Shown here: piece by piece, positions 26,450 to 34,283 of the stretch
How the letters are laid out: each line of letters opens with the position of its first letter
Position numbering within the stretch: the stretch's first letter is position 1
Assembly (NCBI GenBank): GCA_963805505.1
Contig: CAWDUP010000002.1
Span: 682,001 to 746,000 of the forward strand
DNA from: JANPBY01 sp963805505
Lineage (GTDB): Bacteria > Actinomycetota > Actinomycetes > DATJPE01
Length of the DNA: 64,000 nt
Reading direction: 5' to 3'
Program-made: the position numbers and the translations under genes
The notes under the pieces: model-generated
Database searches by the model: none
The model's input: the letters and a program-made list of their open reading frames with translations, nothing else
Told to the model about the DNA's origin: nothing

Positions 26450-26776
26450 TCAGAGGTATGCCTCGAGGTCTTTGAGCAGGGCCGCTTTCGGCTTGGCGCC
26501 AACGATCGTCTTGACGACCTGGCCACCGGAATAGACGTTCAGGGTGGGAATCGAGGTGATGCCGTAGGAGGCTGACGTCTGCGGGTTCTCGTCGACATTG
26601 AGCTTGACGACGCTGATCTTGTCCGCGTGGGCACCAGCGATCTCATCGAGGATCGGCGAGACCTGGCGGCACGGACCGCACCACTCGGCCCAGAAGTCGA
26701 CGATCACCGGCTTGTCGCTCTGCAGCACATCGGCGGTGAATGAGGCGTCGGTGACGGCTTTGGTGTGGGTGCCCAC
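26450..26776 (-). CDS. trxA: Thioredoxin
   Basis: A 108-aa thioredoxin with the active-site WCGPC (C33 and C36) and the cis-proline loop TSIPTLNVY. It reduces protein disulfides and is itself reduced by the adjacent TrxB. It lies 56 bp downstream of trxB, so both are likely transcribed from the SigR-type promoter in front of trxB. Confidence 0.98.
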   Translation of the reverse strand: MGTHTKAVTDASFTADVLQSDKPVIVDFWAEWCGPCRQVSPILDEIAGAHADKISVVKLNVDENPQTSASYGITSIPTLNVYSGGQVVKTIVGAKPKAALLKDLEAYL

Positions 26777-26832
26777 AGTTCGTCTCTCCTGTTCGGTGAT
26801 GGTTCGTTGGATGAGCTTGGACGGTTCCGCTT

Positions 26833-27846
26833 TCAGACTGCTGCGGGGACGGCTTGGGCGACGGAGTCGGGCAGTGCTTCGTCCTCGAGGTCGGCAAGGA
26901 AGCGTTCGGCGTCGAGCGCCGCTGCACAGCCTGTGCCAGCCGCCGTGACCGCTTGCCGGTAGACGTGATCGACGAGATCTCCGCAGGCGAAGACCCCGGC
27001 CAGGTTGGTTCGCTGGGTGCGTCCCTCAACCAGGACATAGCCTTCGTCGTCGAGGTCGACCTGCCCAGCCATCAGCTCCGAGCGAGGGTCGTGGCCGATG
27101 GCTACGAACAAACCGGTCGCCTCGAGGTCGCGCTCTTCCCCGGACAGCACGTCGCGCAGCCGAACGCCAGTCACCTTGTCGTCGCCATGGATCTCGACGA
27201 CCTCGCTGTTCCAGGCAAAGGAGATCTTGTCGTTGGCGAAGGCCCGGTCCTGCATGACCTTGGACGCCCGCAGCGAGCTACGACGGTGGACGACGGTGAC
27301 GGTGGCCGCAAAGCGCGTCAGGAAGGTCGCTTCCTCCATGGCCGTGTCGCCACCACCGACGACCACGATGTGCTGGTTCTTGAAGAAGAAGCCGTCACAG
27401 GTGGCACACCAGGAGACGCCGCGGCCCGACAGCCGCTTCTCGTCTGGCAATCCGAGCTCTCGGTAGCCGGAGCCAGTCGCCAGGATCACGGCGTGCGCGC
27501 GGTGCGTGTTGCCGGATCCGTCCTTCACCAGCTTCACCGGACCGGTGAGCGTGACGTCGGTGACGTCGTCGGCGATCAGCTCCGCCCCGAATCGTTCGGC
27601 CTGACCGCGCAGCTTGTCCATGAGGTCTGGCCCCATGACCCCCTCGGGGAACCCGGGGAAGTTTTCCACGTCAGTGGTGTTCATCAAGGCGCCACCAGCC
27701 GTGACCGAACCCTCGAAGACCAACGGCGCCAGGTTGGCTCGCGCGGCGTAGATCGCCGCGGTGTAGCCCGCCGGGCCAGAGCCGATGATGATCACGTTGC
27801 GGATCTCGTCGGTGCTGCCGTCGTCGGTAGTGATCTCGTCAGTCAC
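26833..27846 (-). CDS. trxB: Thioredoxin reductase
   Basis: A 337-aa FAD and NADPH enzyme. The FAD-binding GSGPAGYTAAIYAAR starts near residue 23, the redox pair is CATC (C147, C150), and the NADPH motif GGGDTAMEEA is near residue 163. The GTG start follows a GGAAGAGG element. The trxB-trxA order and a SigR-type promoter match Streptomyces, where the operon is induced by disulfide stress. Confidence 0.98.
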   Translation of the reverse strand: MTDEITTDDGSTDEIRNVIIIGSGPAGYTAAIYAARANLAPLVFEGSVTAGGALMNTTDVENFPGFPEGVMGPDLMDKLRGQAERFGAELIADDVTDVTLTGPVKLVKDGSGNTHRAHAVILATGSGYRELGLPDEKRLSGRGVSWCATCDGFFFKNQHIVVVGGGDTAMEEATFLTRFAATVTVVHRRSSLRASKVMQDRAFANDKISFAWNSEVVEIHGDDKVTGVRLRDVLSGEERDLEATGLFVAIGHDPRSELMAGQVDLDDEGYVLVEGRTQRTNLAGVFACGDLVDHVYRQAVTAAGTGCAAALDAERFLADLEDEALPDSVAQAVPAAV

Positions 27847-27875
27847 GAATGCCTCTTCCGGTGCCGATATGGGGT

Positions 27876-27904
27876 ATCAACCCAGGGTACGGCTCCAGCA
27901 TTCC
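27876..27904 (-). promoter_or_regulatory. SigR/SigH-type promoter for trxB-trxA
   Basis: On the minus strand GGAAT (27900-27904) is followed after exactly 18 bp by GTTGAT (27876-27881). This matches the SigR consensus GGGAAT-N18-GTTG, except that the first G is replaced by C. Transcription would begin about 20-25 bp before the trxB GTG. No gene for an oxidative sigma factor with a zinc anti-sigma factor is seen in this window. Confidence 0.8.
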
Positions 27905-27939
27905 GCCCAACGACAGGTTCGGCGCGCTGCGTGACGGGT

Positions 27940-28830
27940 TCAGCGCTTCTTGACGAAGGCGAAGTAGAGGACGTGGGCGTCGAGGTCGCTGGCGTCGGCG
28001 CACTTCGCGCCGACCACGAAGACCGCTACCTGGGTGGGGTCGTCGTCAGTGAGGACCACCACGACCGCAGGCACGGAACCGGATCCGGAGGACTGACTCG
28101 GCGACTGGCCGGGTGAGGGGCTGAGGGGTGTACCGGACCACGTGCCGGAGTCAACAGCAAGGGGTTGCTCACGGGGATTGTCGACCAGCTTGGTGACGCA
28201 TGCGTTGCGGGCGGTGTCATCGACGACGACGTCCGTGGCGGAGTAGCTCGTGGCGCCTGCGGACGGGTCCGGACTGGCATCGGTCTCGGTGTCCAGCGTC
28301 CTCAACGGCGCGCCGGGCGCGGACGCGGCGCTGACCAGGCTCGTCACTCGGGAGTCGATGTCGGCCGGCGTATAGCTCGCCCCGGACGTCGTGAGCAGCG
28401 TGCCCTGGGCCTCTGGAAGGGCAGCGTCGGCCGGATTGGCCCCCCCGGCCACGCTCGAGGTGTCCGGCTCGGAACTGTTGAAGAATTGGGTGCCGACGGC
28501 GATCGTGCCCAAAACGAGCGCCAGACCGGCGGCGCCGGAGAGAACGCGCGTCCCCAGCTTGCGTCGTCGCTGGTCGCGTTCGCGCTGCGAGGGCAGCACG
28601 CTGACGTTGGTCTCGCCTCCCGCGGCCCACGCCGGCACCGGGCCGGAGAGGGGCAGCTCCGCGGCAAGGGCAGCCGCGATGCGCTGAGCCACGTCGTCGG
28701 GAAGCTCGATCTCGGGCAACCCGGCCAGCGCTGCCGTGACCGCGGCCTCCGTCTCGGGGTCGAGAAGGGGAGCGACGAGGAGCTGGTCGTCAAGGTCAGC
28801 CCTGTTGGCGTCGTGGGGGCCGTCACTCAT
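27940..28830 (-). CDS. Putative membrane anti-sigma factor paired with SigM
   Basis: A 296-aa protein with a cytosolic acidic and helical head (residues 1-93), one membrane helix (about 94-115, LSGAAGLALVLGTIAVG) and a Ser/Ala-rich outer domain of about 180 residues with two cysteines. The start overlaps the sigM stop by 8 bp. The same position in mycobacteria is held by the SigM anti-sigma factor. No HxxxCxxC zinc motif is present, so it is not a zinc anti-sigma factor. The family is poorly conserved, and the role rests mainly on position and topology. Confidence 0.7.
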   Translation of the reverse strand: MSDGPHDANRADLDDQLLVAPLLDPETEAAVTAALAGLPEIELPDDVAQRIAAALAAELPLSGPVPAWAAGGETNVSVLPSQRERDQRRRKLGTRVLSGAAGLALVLGTIAVGTQFFNSSEPDTSSVAGGANPADAALPEAQGTLLTTSGASYTPADIDSRVTSLVSAASAPGAPLRTLDTETDASPDPSAGATSYSATDVVVDDTARNACVTKLVDNPREQPLAVDSGTWSGTPLSPSPGQSPSQSSGSGSVPAVVVVLTDDDPTQVAVFVVGAKCADASDLDAHVLYFAFVKKR

Positions 28831-29497
28831 CGCGCTCACCTCCGCTCGGGGGCTGGTCTTGGACGTGCGGTGGGCCGGCTGGCTCATCCGGGCTCGAGGG
28901 TGGGACGTCGTCGTAGGCCTCCTGGTTCCCGAGGCTCGGCCGCAGGTGAGCCAGCAACGGCGCCAGCTTTGCTCGGCCGCGAAAGCAGCGGCTCTTGACC
29001 GTTCCCGGAGCACACCCCAGAACTCTTGCCGCGTCGTCGACCGACCAGCCCTGGACATCGACCAGGACCAAGGCGGCGCGCTGCTCTGGGGGAAGCTGGG
29101 CCAGAGCTTCCTGGATCTGCATGGAGGTCTCGCTCGCGGCCATCGCATCACCTTGCGCGGGAATGCGCTCGGCATCGTCGGGCAACGGGACCGACGGCCG
29201 CGCCGCGTGGCGCCGCAAGACGTCGAGGCTGGCGTTGACGACGATGCGATGCAGCCACGTGGTGACAGCGGCATCTCCGCGGTAGGAAGCGGCGTTGCGG
29301 TAGGCCGACACCATGGCCTCCTGGACGGCGTCGGCGGCATCTTCACGGTTGCCGGTGGTGCGCAGCGCCAGGTTCCAGAGGCGGGTCTGGTGTCGACGGA
29401 CCAGCGCGCTGAAGGCGTGCGGATCTCCAGTGACGTGTGCCGCGAGCAGTGCTTTGTCGTCGCGCGACTCGAGCGCGTCGTCGACGATCTGGGTCAC
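28823..29497 (-). CDS. sigM: ECF RNA polymerase sigma factor SigM
   Basis: A 224-aa extracytoplasmic-function sigma factor. Region 2 is DPHAFSALVRRHQTRLWNLALRTTG followed by EDAADAVQEAMVSAYR, and region 4 is LPPEQRAALVLVDVQGWSVDDAARVLGCAPGTVKSRCFRGRAKLA. The tail after residue 190 is polar. The GTG at 29497 is chosen because TAGGCT lies 8 nt before it, as in leaderless genes here, and because an earlier start would run into the pseudokinase gene. Location upstream of the anti-sigma gene and trxB matches SigM of mycobacteria and Streptomyces. Confidence 0.92.
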   Translation of the reverse strand: MTQIVDDALESRDDKALLAAHVTGDPHAFSALVRRHQTRLWNLALRTTGNREDAADAVQEAMVSAYRNAASYRGDAAVTTWLHRIVVNASLDVLRRHAARPSVPLPDDAERIPAQGDAMAASETSMQIQEALAQLPPEQRAALVLVDVQGWSVDDAARVLGCAPGTVKSRCFRGRAKLAPLLAHLRPSLGNQEAYDDVPPSSPDEPAGPPHVQDQPPSGGERDE

Positions 29498-29534
29498 AAC
29501 GGGCCAGCCTAGGGGGTCTATCGGCACGGAACCG

Positions 29535-30953
29535 TCAGGCGCGTGCGACCGTGATCTCCGCGATACCACCTCGAAAGGTCGTGCCGTCCGCAGGCAGCTG
29601 GGTCAGCCAGACCAGTACGTAGCGCGCCTGCACCGGAGTCGGGCTGCGAAGGGCGACGAGGTCACCCAGGTTGTTTGCCGAACCGAACTTCTCGAAGTCC
29701 TTGGGCCGCGTCCCGAGCTCCTTGGATACCCGCACCTGCAGCGTCGTACCTGCTCCGAGCAGATTAAGCCGGACGGCTCCGACCGCCTCGACCTGTCCCA
29801 GGTCGAACACGACTCCCACCCCGGACTTCGGCGCCAGGTCGGCTTGTTGGTAGGACAGCGTCGTCCATGCGGTGGCGAGGTTGTCGTCGAAGGCCAACGG
29901 CACCTGGTTGGGATGCTCGTGCCCGTTGCCGGAGGGGTCGAAGTCGGCGCCGGCCACGACGGGGACCCGGCCTGTGGGGTCGGGTTCGATGCTCCGCGCC
30001 GGCGTGGGGTCCGGGTCGGTCGGGCCGACGCTGCTGGCAGGCGGCTGGCCCGGTGCCTCGGTGGGCTCCTGAGCGAGCGTGAAGCCGATCCAGGCCGCGG
30101 CGACCAGAGCAACGGCCAGGACACCGGCGCCGACGCGACGCCACGGAAGATCGTTGGGAGTGTCCGGGTCTGGCTCGGTGGGCACCGGATGGTCAGAGAT
30201 CCGGCGACCCAGCCCGGGGAGGACTGTCGACAGGGCCTCGGCCACCGTGACGGGTCGCGCCGGTGGATCTTCCAGGGCGGCGACGATCGCGTCGTCGAGC
30301 GACCCGGGGACACCGGCCCGTACCTGGCGGGGGCGAGGACGCGGTCCCGGATCAGTGCCTGGCATACCGTCGCGGGCTGGGCCGGGCCAGCGCCCGGTGA
30401 GCGCCGCGTACGTCACGGCCGCAGCCGCCCAGGCGTCCAGGCTGCTCGCGGCGTCCGGACCGTCCGGGTCACCTGATTGCGTCAAGGCCGGATCGGCCGG
30501 CTCGAGAACCTGCCTGATCCCCAGACCACGGATCTTCGTCCGTCCGTCCTCGGTGAGCACGACATCGCCAGGTCCGAGAGCTCCGTGCCGAACACCGACA
30601 GAAGCAGCGCTGTCGAGGGCATTGGCGACGTGGATCCCCAGCAGACAAGCCTCCTGAGGGGTCAGCGGGGCTTCGGCGACCTGCTCTACCAGGCTCGCCC
30701 CGGCGGTCCACTCGCCGACGATGGCCAGGCCGCCGTCGACCCGGTCCTCCACGTCATAGACGTGGAGGAATTTCTGATCGGTCACGCACGCAGCCATCCT
30801 GGCGGCCTCGGCGGCCTCGGCCCGGCGCGGGTGGTACTGCTCGACCAGCGTCACGCTGACGTCTCGGCTCAAGACCACGTCGGTGGCCCGCCACGAGGAC
30901 CACGCGGACCCTTCCACCACGCGGTCGACGAGGAGATAGCGGTCGACGGCCAC
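29535..30953 (-). CDS. Membrane pseudokinase with extracellular sugar-binding-like domain
   Basis: A 472-aa protein. Residues 1-255 follow a Ser/Thr kinase fold, but key residues are missing. The catalytic HRD is HGAL (123-126), the DFG loop reads IRGLG, and no VAxK lysine is visible. A proline-rich linker and one membrane helix (about 274-294) lead to an outer domain resembling the discoidin/NPCBM fold. In M. tuberculosis the same domains are fused to MurJ (Rv3910), where the pseudokinase recruits FhaA. Here the protein is separate from MurJ. The GTG at 30953 is the likely start because NlpC/P60 ends at 30989. Confidence 0.85.
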   Translation of the reverse strand: MAVDRYLLVDRVVEGSAWSSWRATDVVLSRDVSVTLVEQYHPRRAEAAEAARMAACVTDQKFLHVYDVEDRVDGGLAIVGEWTAGASLVEQVAEAPLTPQEACLLGIHVANALDSAASVGVRHGALGPGDVVLTEDGRTKIRGLGIRQVLEPADPALTQSGDPDGPDAASSLDAWAAAAVTYAALTGRWPGPARDGMPGTDPGPRPRPRQVRAGVPGSLDDAIVAALEDPPARPVTVAEALSTVLPGLGRRISDHPVPTEPDPDTPNDLPWRRVGAGVLAVALVAAAWIGFTLAQEPTEAPGQPPASSVGPTDPDPTPARSIEPDPTGRVPVVAGADFDPSGNGHEHPNQVPLAFDDNLATAWTTLSYQQADLAPKSGVGVVFDLGQVEAVGAVRLNLLGAGTTLQVRVSKELGTRPKDFEKFGSANNLGDLVALRSPTPVQARYVLVWLTQLPADGTTFRGGIAEITVARA

Positions 30954-30988
30954 GGTCTGAGGGTATGCGGCCTCGCAGCGCGCAGATG

Positions 30989-32092
30989 CTAGGTGCCGGG
31001 CCGAGTGGCTCCGATGTACCCGTCGAGGTACATCGGGGCGTAGCGCACCACGTCGCCGGTGTGCGGCGCGTGGATCATCCATCCGTTCCCGACGTAAAGA
31101 GCCACGTGATGGATGGTCGCGGGGTCGTTGACGTTGTTCGCCCAGAACAGCAGGTCCCCTGGCTGGAGCTGCCCGAGGCTGGGGTGCGAACCCACCCACC
31201 ACTGCTGCCGCGAGGTCCGAGGAAGCTGGACACCGGCATGCCCGTAGGCCCAGACGGTCAGCCCGCTGCAGTCGAAGCTGCTAGGGCCGTTGCCCGCGTA
31301 GACGTACGGCACTCCGAGCACGCTGTCGGCCGCTCGCAGGACCGTGCCCGCGACGGTGTCGGTCGGCGGCAGGGTGGTCGGCCGCGGACCGGAGACCCCG
31401 AGTTGCAGAGCCGCCCGCGCCGCGGCGGCCCTGGCCTGCTCCTGCCGCCAGGCTTCGGTGAGAGCAACGACCTGGGACCCAGCCTTGTCGAGGGCTCGTT
31501 GACGTTCGTCGAGCAAGCTGCGCACCTGCGTCTCAGCCGTCCGCGCCTTGGCTTCGAGCTGGGTCTGTTGCGTGGCCAGCGCGCTGAGCTCGGACTGCAA
31601 GGCGCTGGCGTCGGCGACTGCCGCGCCCGCGGCGACCTCGGTCGAGCGGTCGCGGTCCAAGACCCGACCGACAGCGTCGACCCGGGCCAGCACATCGGTC
31701 AGGGATCCGCCGTCGAGCACCGTCGCGTACAAGCCTGCCTGGCCGCCACTCATGTACAGGGCGCGGATGCGCTCGTTGGTCGCCGTGCGGCTTTCCTGCG
31801 CCGCGGTCGACAGCTCGGCCAGCTTCTGGTTCGCGGAGATCTGTCGAGAGACGACGCCCCCGAGCTCTCCTTGGGCTGCCGCCAGGTCCTCGCCGGCCAC
31901 CTCCACCTGCGACTCCAGCTGCTGGACCTGCGCGGCTAGAGCCTTCGCCTTCGCCTTGGCGGCCGACAGCGAGTCCGGCTCAGCGCTGGCACTGCTGCTG
32001 GTGAGCAGCGTGATGGCCAGCACAGCGGCCGCTGCGCCGGCGACGGCGCCACGGCGCGAGGTGACGGAGCCGACGTGCATGAACGATGACAT
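30989..32092 (-). CDS. Secreted NlpC/P60 peptidoglycan endopeptidase with coiled coil
   Basis: A 367-aa exported hydrolase. It has a signal peptide (to about residue 37, ending SSSASAEP), a long alanine-rich coiled coil (about 40-225), then an NlpC/P60 domain. The catalytic Cys is in FDCSGLTVW (C275). His is in IHHVALYVG (H329), with the third residue at H341. The plan is like RipA/RipC, where the coiled coil can block the active site and bind FtsEX-type activators. It sits between the pseudokinase and MurJ genes, which fits a wall function. The ATG at 32092 has a GAGGGGGG site upstream. Confidence 0.93.
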   Translation of the reverse strand: MSSFMHVGSVTSRRGAVAGAAAAVLAITLLTSSSASAEPDSLSAAKAKAKALAAQVQQLESQVEVAGEDLAAAQGELGGVVSRQISANQKLAELSTAAQESRTATNERIRALYMSGGQAGLYATVLDGGSLTDVLARVDAVGRVLDRDRSTEVAAGAAVADASALQSELSALATQQTQLEAKARTAETQVRSLLDERQRALDKAGSQVVALTEAWRQEQARAAAARAALQLGVSGPRPTTLPPTDTVAGTVLRAADSVLGVPYVYAGNGPSSFDCSGLTVWAYGHAGVQLPRTSRQQWWVGSHPSLGQLQPGDLLFWANNVNDPATIHHVALYVGNGWMIHAPHTGDVVRYAPMYLDGYIGATRPGT

Positions 32093-32114
32093 CAAGCGCC
32101 CCCCTCGCGGTCGA

Positions 32115-32519
32115 TCAGGAGCTCGGGGCGGCGGAGTCGGTCTTGATGTCGACGGAGATGTCGGTCATCGAGCGGGTGAATCCCAGCTGCTGGGCGATGA
32201 GCGTCGAGGCGGTGGTGGTGACGGTGAACGACACGGTGTCGTCGTCTTTGACGATCTGGAAGGTCCCCGGCACGATGTGCTCCCCGGTGGGGTTGAGCTT
32301 GCCCTGGGCGGCCTCGTAAGCCTTCTGGATGTCGCCGGTCTCGCGCCAGACGTCACCCGCTGTGTCAGCCGCGCTCTTGCCATGGTTGCTCGCCGAGAAC
32401 TTGGTGTAGCCGATGGCGATGCCGTCGTAGGCGACCACGCCGACGACGAGCAGCAGCAACAGGAGCTTGGTCAGCCCGCCCACCACGACGCTGCCGCGCT
32501 CCGAACGGAGGGCGTTCAT
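32115..32519 (-). CDS. Small TadE-like single-pass membrane protein, function unknown
   Basis: A 134-aa protein. It begins NALRSERGSVVVGG, followed by a hydrophobic helix (about residues 15-36) rich in Leu and Val. This looks like the pilin-like N-terminus of TadE-type proteins. The rest is polar, with a β-rich region around 80-130 (VSFTVTTTAST). No cysteines are present. It lies between NlpC/P60 and murJ, probably in the same transcript. I cannot assign a function. Confidence 0.7.
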   Translation of the reverse strand: MNALRSERGSVVVGGLTKLLLLLLVVGVVAYDGIAIGYTKFSASNHGKSAADTAGDVWRETGDIQKAYEAAQGKLNPTGEHIVPGTFQIVKDDDTVSFTVTTTASTLIAQQLGFTRSMTDISVDIKTDSAAPSS

Positions 32520-32576
32520 GTCAGTAGATGTCGGCGCGCTGAGCGCTGGTCTTGAGCCAGGTGCGTGTCCTGCCGA

Positions 32577-34283
32577 CTAGCGGCGAAGCCTGCCGCCGAC
32601 CAGATCCATGAGCTCAGAGACCTCGGCCACACGCATGCGCAGGGCGACCGCGATGAACGTGACTGCTCCGAGGACCAAGCCGACCATGGCCTGGGCGAAG
32701 GCTGCAGCGTTCGACGTCCCGAGCGCGGTCGTCAGGAGCGTCGCTGCCAGGTAGGCGGGGATGCAGGCGATCACCGAGGCGACCAGAACCCGCACCAGGG
32801 TCTGCACGGTCCGCCTGGTGGCCAGCCCGCCAAGCCGCCGCCCGAGTCGGCGCCAGGTCACGACGGCCGTGCATGCGTAGGCGAGGGAGTAGCCCAGCGC
32901 CAGGGCGGGCACCTTGAACGGGACGGGCGACAAGACGTACAGACCGAGGGCGAACACCGCATTGAGCACATTCAGGACGAGGTTGAGGAAGAACGGGGTG
33001 CGGGTGTCCTCGAAGGCGAAATAGCCGCGGAGCGCAAGGTAGAAGACGGTGAACGGAACAAGACCGAGCGCGAACATCTGGACGACGAGCCCGATCTGAC
33101 CAGCCTCGGCTCGGCTGGTGTTGCCGTAGGCCGTGAGCACCTGGGTGATCCGTGGGCCGAGCACGAGGAGGGCGGCTGCTGTCGGGACGACGAACGCCGA
33201 CGCAGTGCGCAATCCGCGCGCGACGTCCGCGGCGACCCCCGCCCGATCGCCCGCGTGAGCCGCAGCGGACATCCGCGGGAGCAGCGCCGCGGCAAGGGAG
33301 ACCGTCACCACGCTGTGCGGGAGGATGAACAACAGGTGGGCTCGCATATAGCTGGTGAGTCCGGTGGAGAGCTCGCCGCCGTCCTGGGCCGCGATGTTTG
33401 CCGCGTTGGCCAGGTTGACGATGACCAGGTAGGTGAGCTGGTTGACCGCGACAAAGGCGATCGTCCAGCGGGCCAGCCGCCAGGCGTGGCCCAGGCCGTG
33501 GCCGCGAAAGTCGAAGCGTGGACGCCAGTGGTAGCCCACGCGCCAGGCGAAGGGGATCAGTACGGCGGCCTGCAGGGCGACACCCAGCGTGGCTCCGACC
33601 CCGAGCAAGGCGATTTCCGAAGAGCTGATGGTTGCGGTCGTTGGATCGACTCCGGCGGCCCGCAGGAACAGCAGCGCTGCCGCGGACATCACGACGTTGT
33701 TCACCACCGGGGCGTAGGCCGGGGCGGCGAACGACCCACGGCTGTTCAGCACCTGGGTCAGCATCGTGAAGACGCCGTAGAACAGGATCTGGGGGAGGCA
33801 ATATCGCGCGAAGGCCGCCGAGACCTCCAGATCGGTGGCCGAGAACGATCGCGCATAGAGGCTCACGATCCATGGAGCCAGGACGACGGCCATCGCCGAG
33901 ATCCCCAGGAGCACCAGCCCCACCAACGTCAACAGGCGGTCCGCGTAGCCGTTCCCCCCGTCCGCATCGGTGCGCGCATGTCGCACCAGCTGCGGGACGA
34001 ACACCGCATTGAGGGCGCCTCCGACCGCCAGGATGTAGATGATGTTGGGCAGCGTGTTGGCCGTTGAGAATGTGTCGGCGAGAACGCCCACCCCGAGCGC
34101 CGCGCTGATGAGCATGTCGCGGACGACCCCGCTGACCCGCGACACGATCGTGCCGATCGCCATGCCCCCGCTGGATCGCAGGACGCCCGCCTGCACGCCT
34201 GCTACCGCATCGGTCTCAGCATCGGCCTGAGCGCCGGCCTGCGGATCTCGCTCCGGGCCGACGACATCACCGTCGTGGGTCAC
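32577..34283 (-). CDS. murJ: Lipid II flippase MurJ
   Basis: A 568-aa polytopic protein of the MOP superfamily with about 14 membrane helices. It moves lipid II across the membrane. The first helices contain the conserved GTIVSRVSGVVRDMLIS sequence, and charged residues of the central cavity (for example RYCLPQILFYG) are present. It has a 35-residue polar N-terminal extension. Unlike mycobacterial MviN it has no C-terminal pseudokinase, which is encoded two genes downstream. The start overlaps the DUF6049 gene stop (ATGA). Confidence 0.96.
   Translation of the reverse strand: MTHDGDVVGPERDPQAGAQADAETDAVAGVQAGVLRSSGGMAIGTIVSRVSGVVRDMLISAALGVGVLADTFSTANTLPNIIYILAVGGALNAVFVPQLVRHARTDADGGNGYADRLLTLVGLVLLGISAMAVVLAPWIVSLYARSFSATDLEVSAAFARYCLPQILFYGVFTMLTQVLNSRGSFAAPAYAPVVNNVVMSAAALLFLRAAGVDPTTATISSSEIALLGVGATLGVALQAAVLIPFAWRVGYHWRPRFDFRGHGLGHAWRLARWTIAFVAVNQLTYLVIVNLANAANIAAQDGGELSTGLTSYMRAHLLFILPHSVVTVSLAAALLPRMSAAAHAGDRAGVAADVARGLRTASAFVVPTAAALLVLGPRITQVLTAYGNTSRAEAGQIGLVVQMFALGLVPFTVFYLALRGYFAFEDTRTPFFLNLVLNVLNAVFALGLYVLSPVPFKVPALALGYSLAYACTAVVTWRRLGRRLGGLATRRTVQTLVRVLVASVIACIPAYLAATLLTTALGTSNAAAFAQAMVGLVLGAVTFIAVALRMRVAEVSELMDLVGGRLRR

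Noticed and set aside
27940..29346. 468-codon frame running through both the anti-sigma gene and most of sigM
   Set aside because: The part upstream of 28830 overlaps the clear sigma-factor frame and shows no homology. The anti-sigma protein begins at the ATG at 28830.
32565..34067. 500-codon plus-strand frame opposite murJ
   Set aside because: It is rich in Arg, Gly, Asp and Gln with no domain, typical of antisense frames in high-GC DNA.
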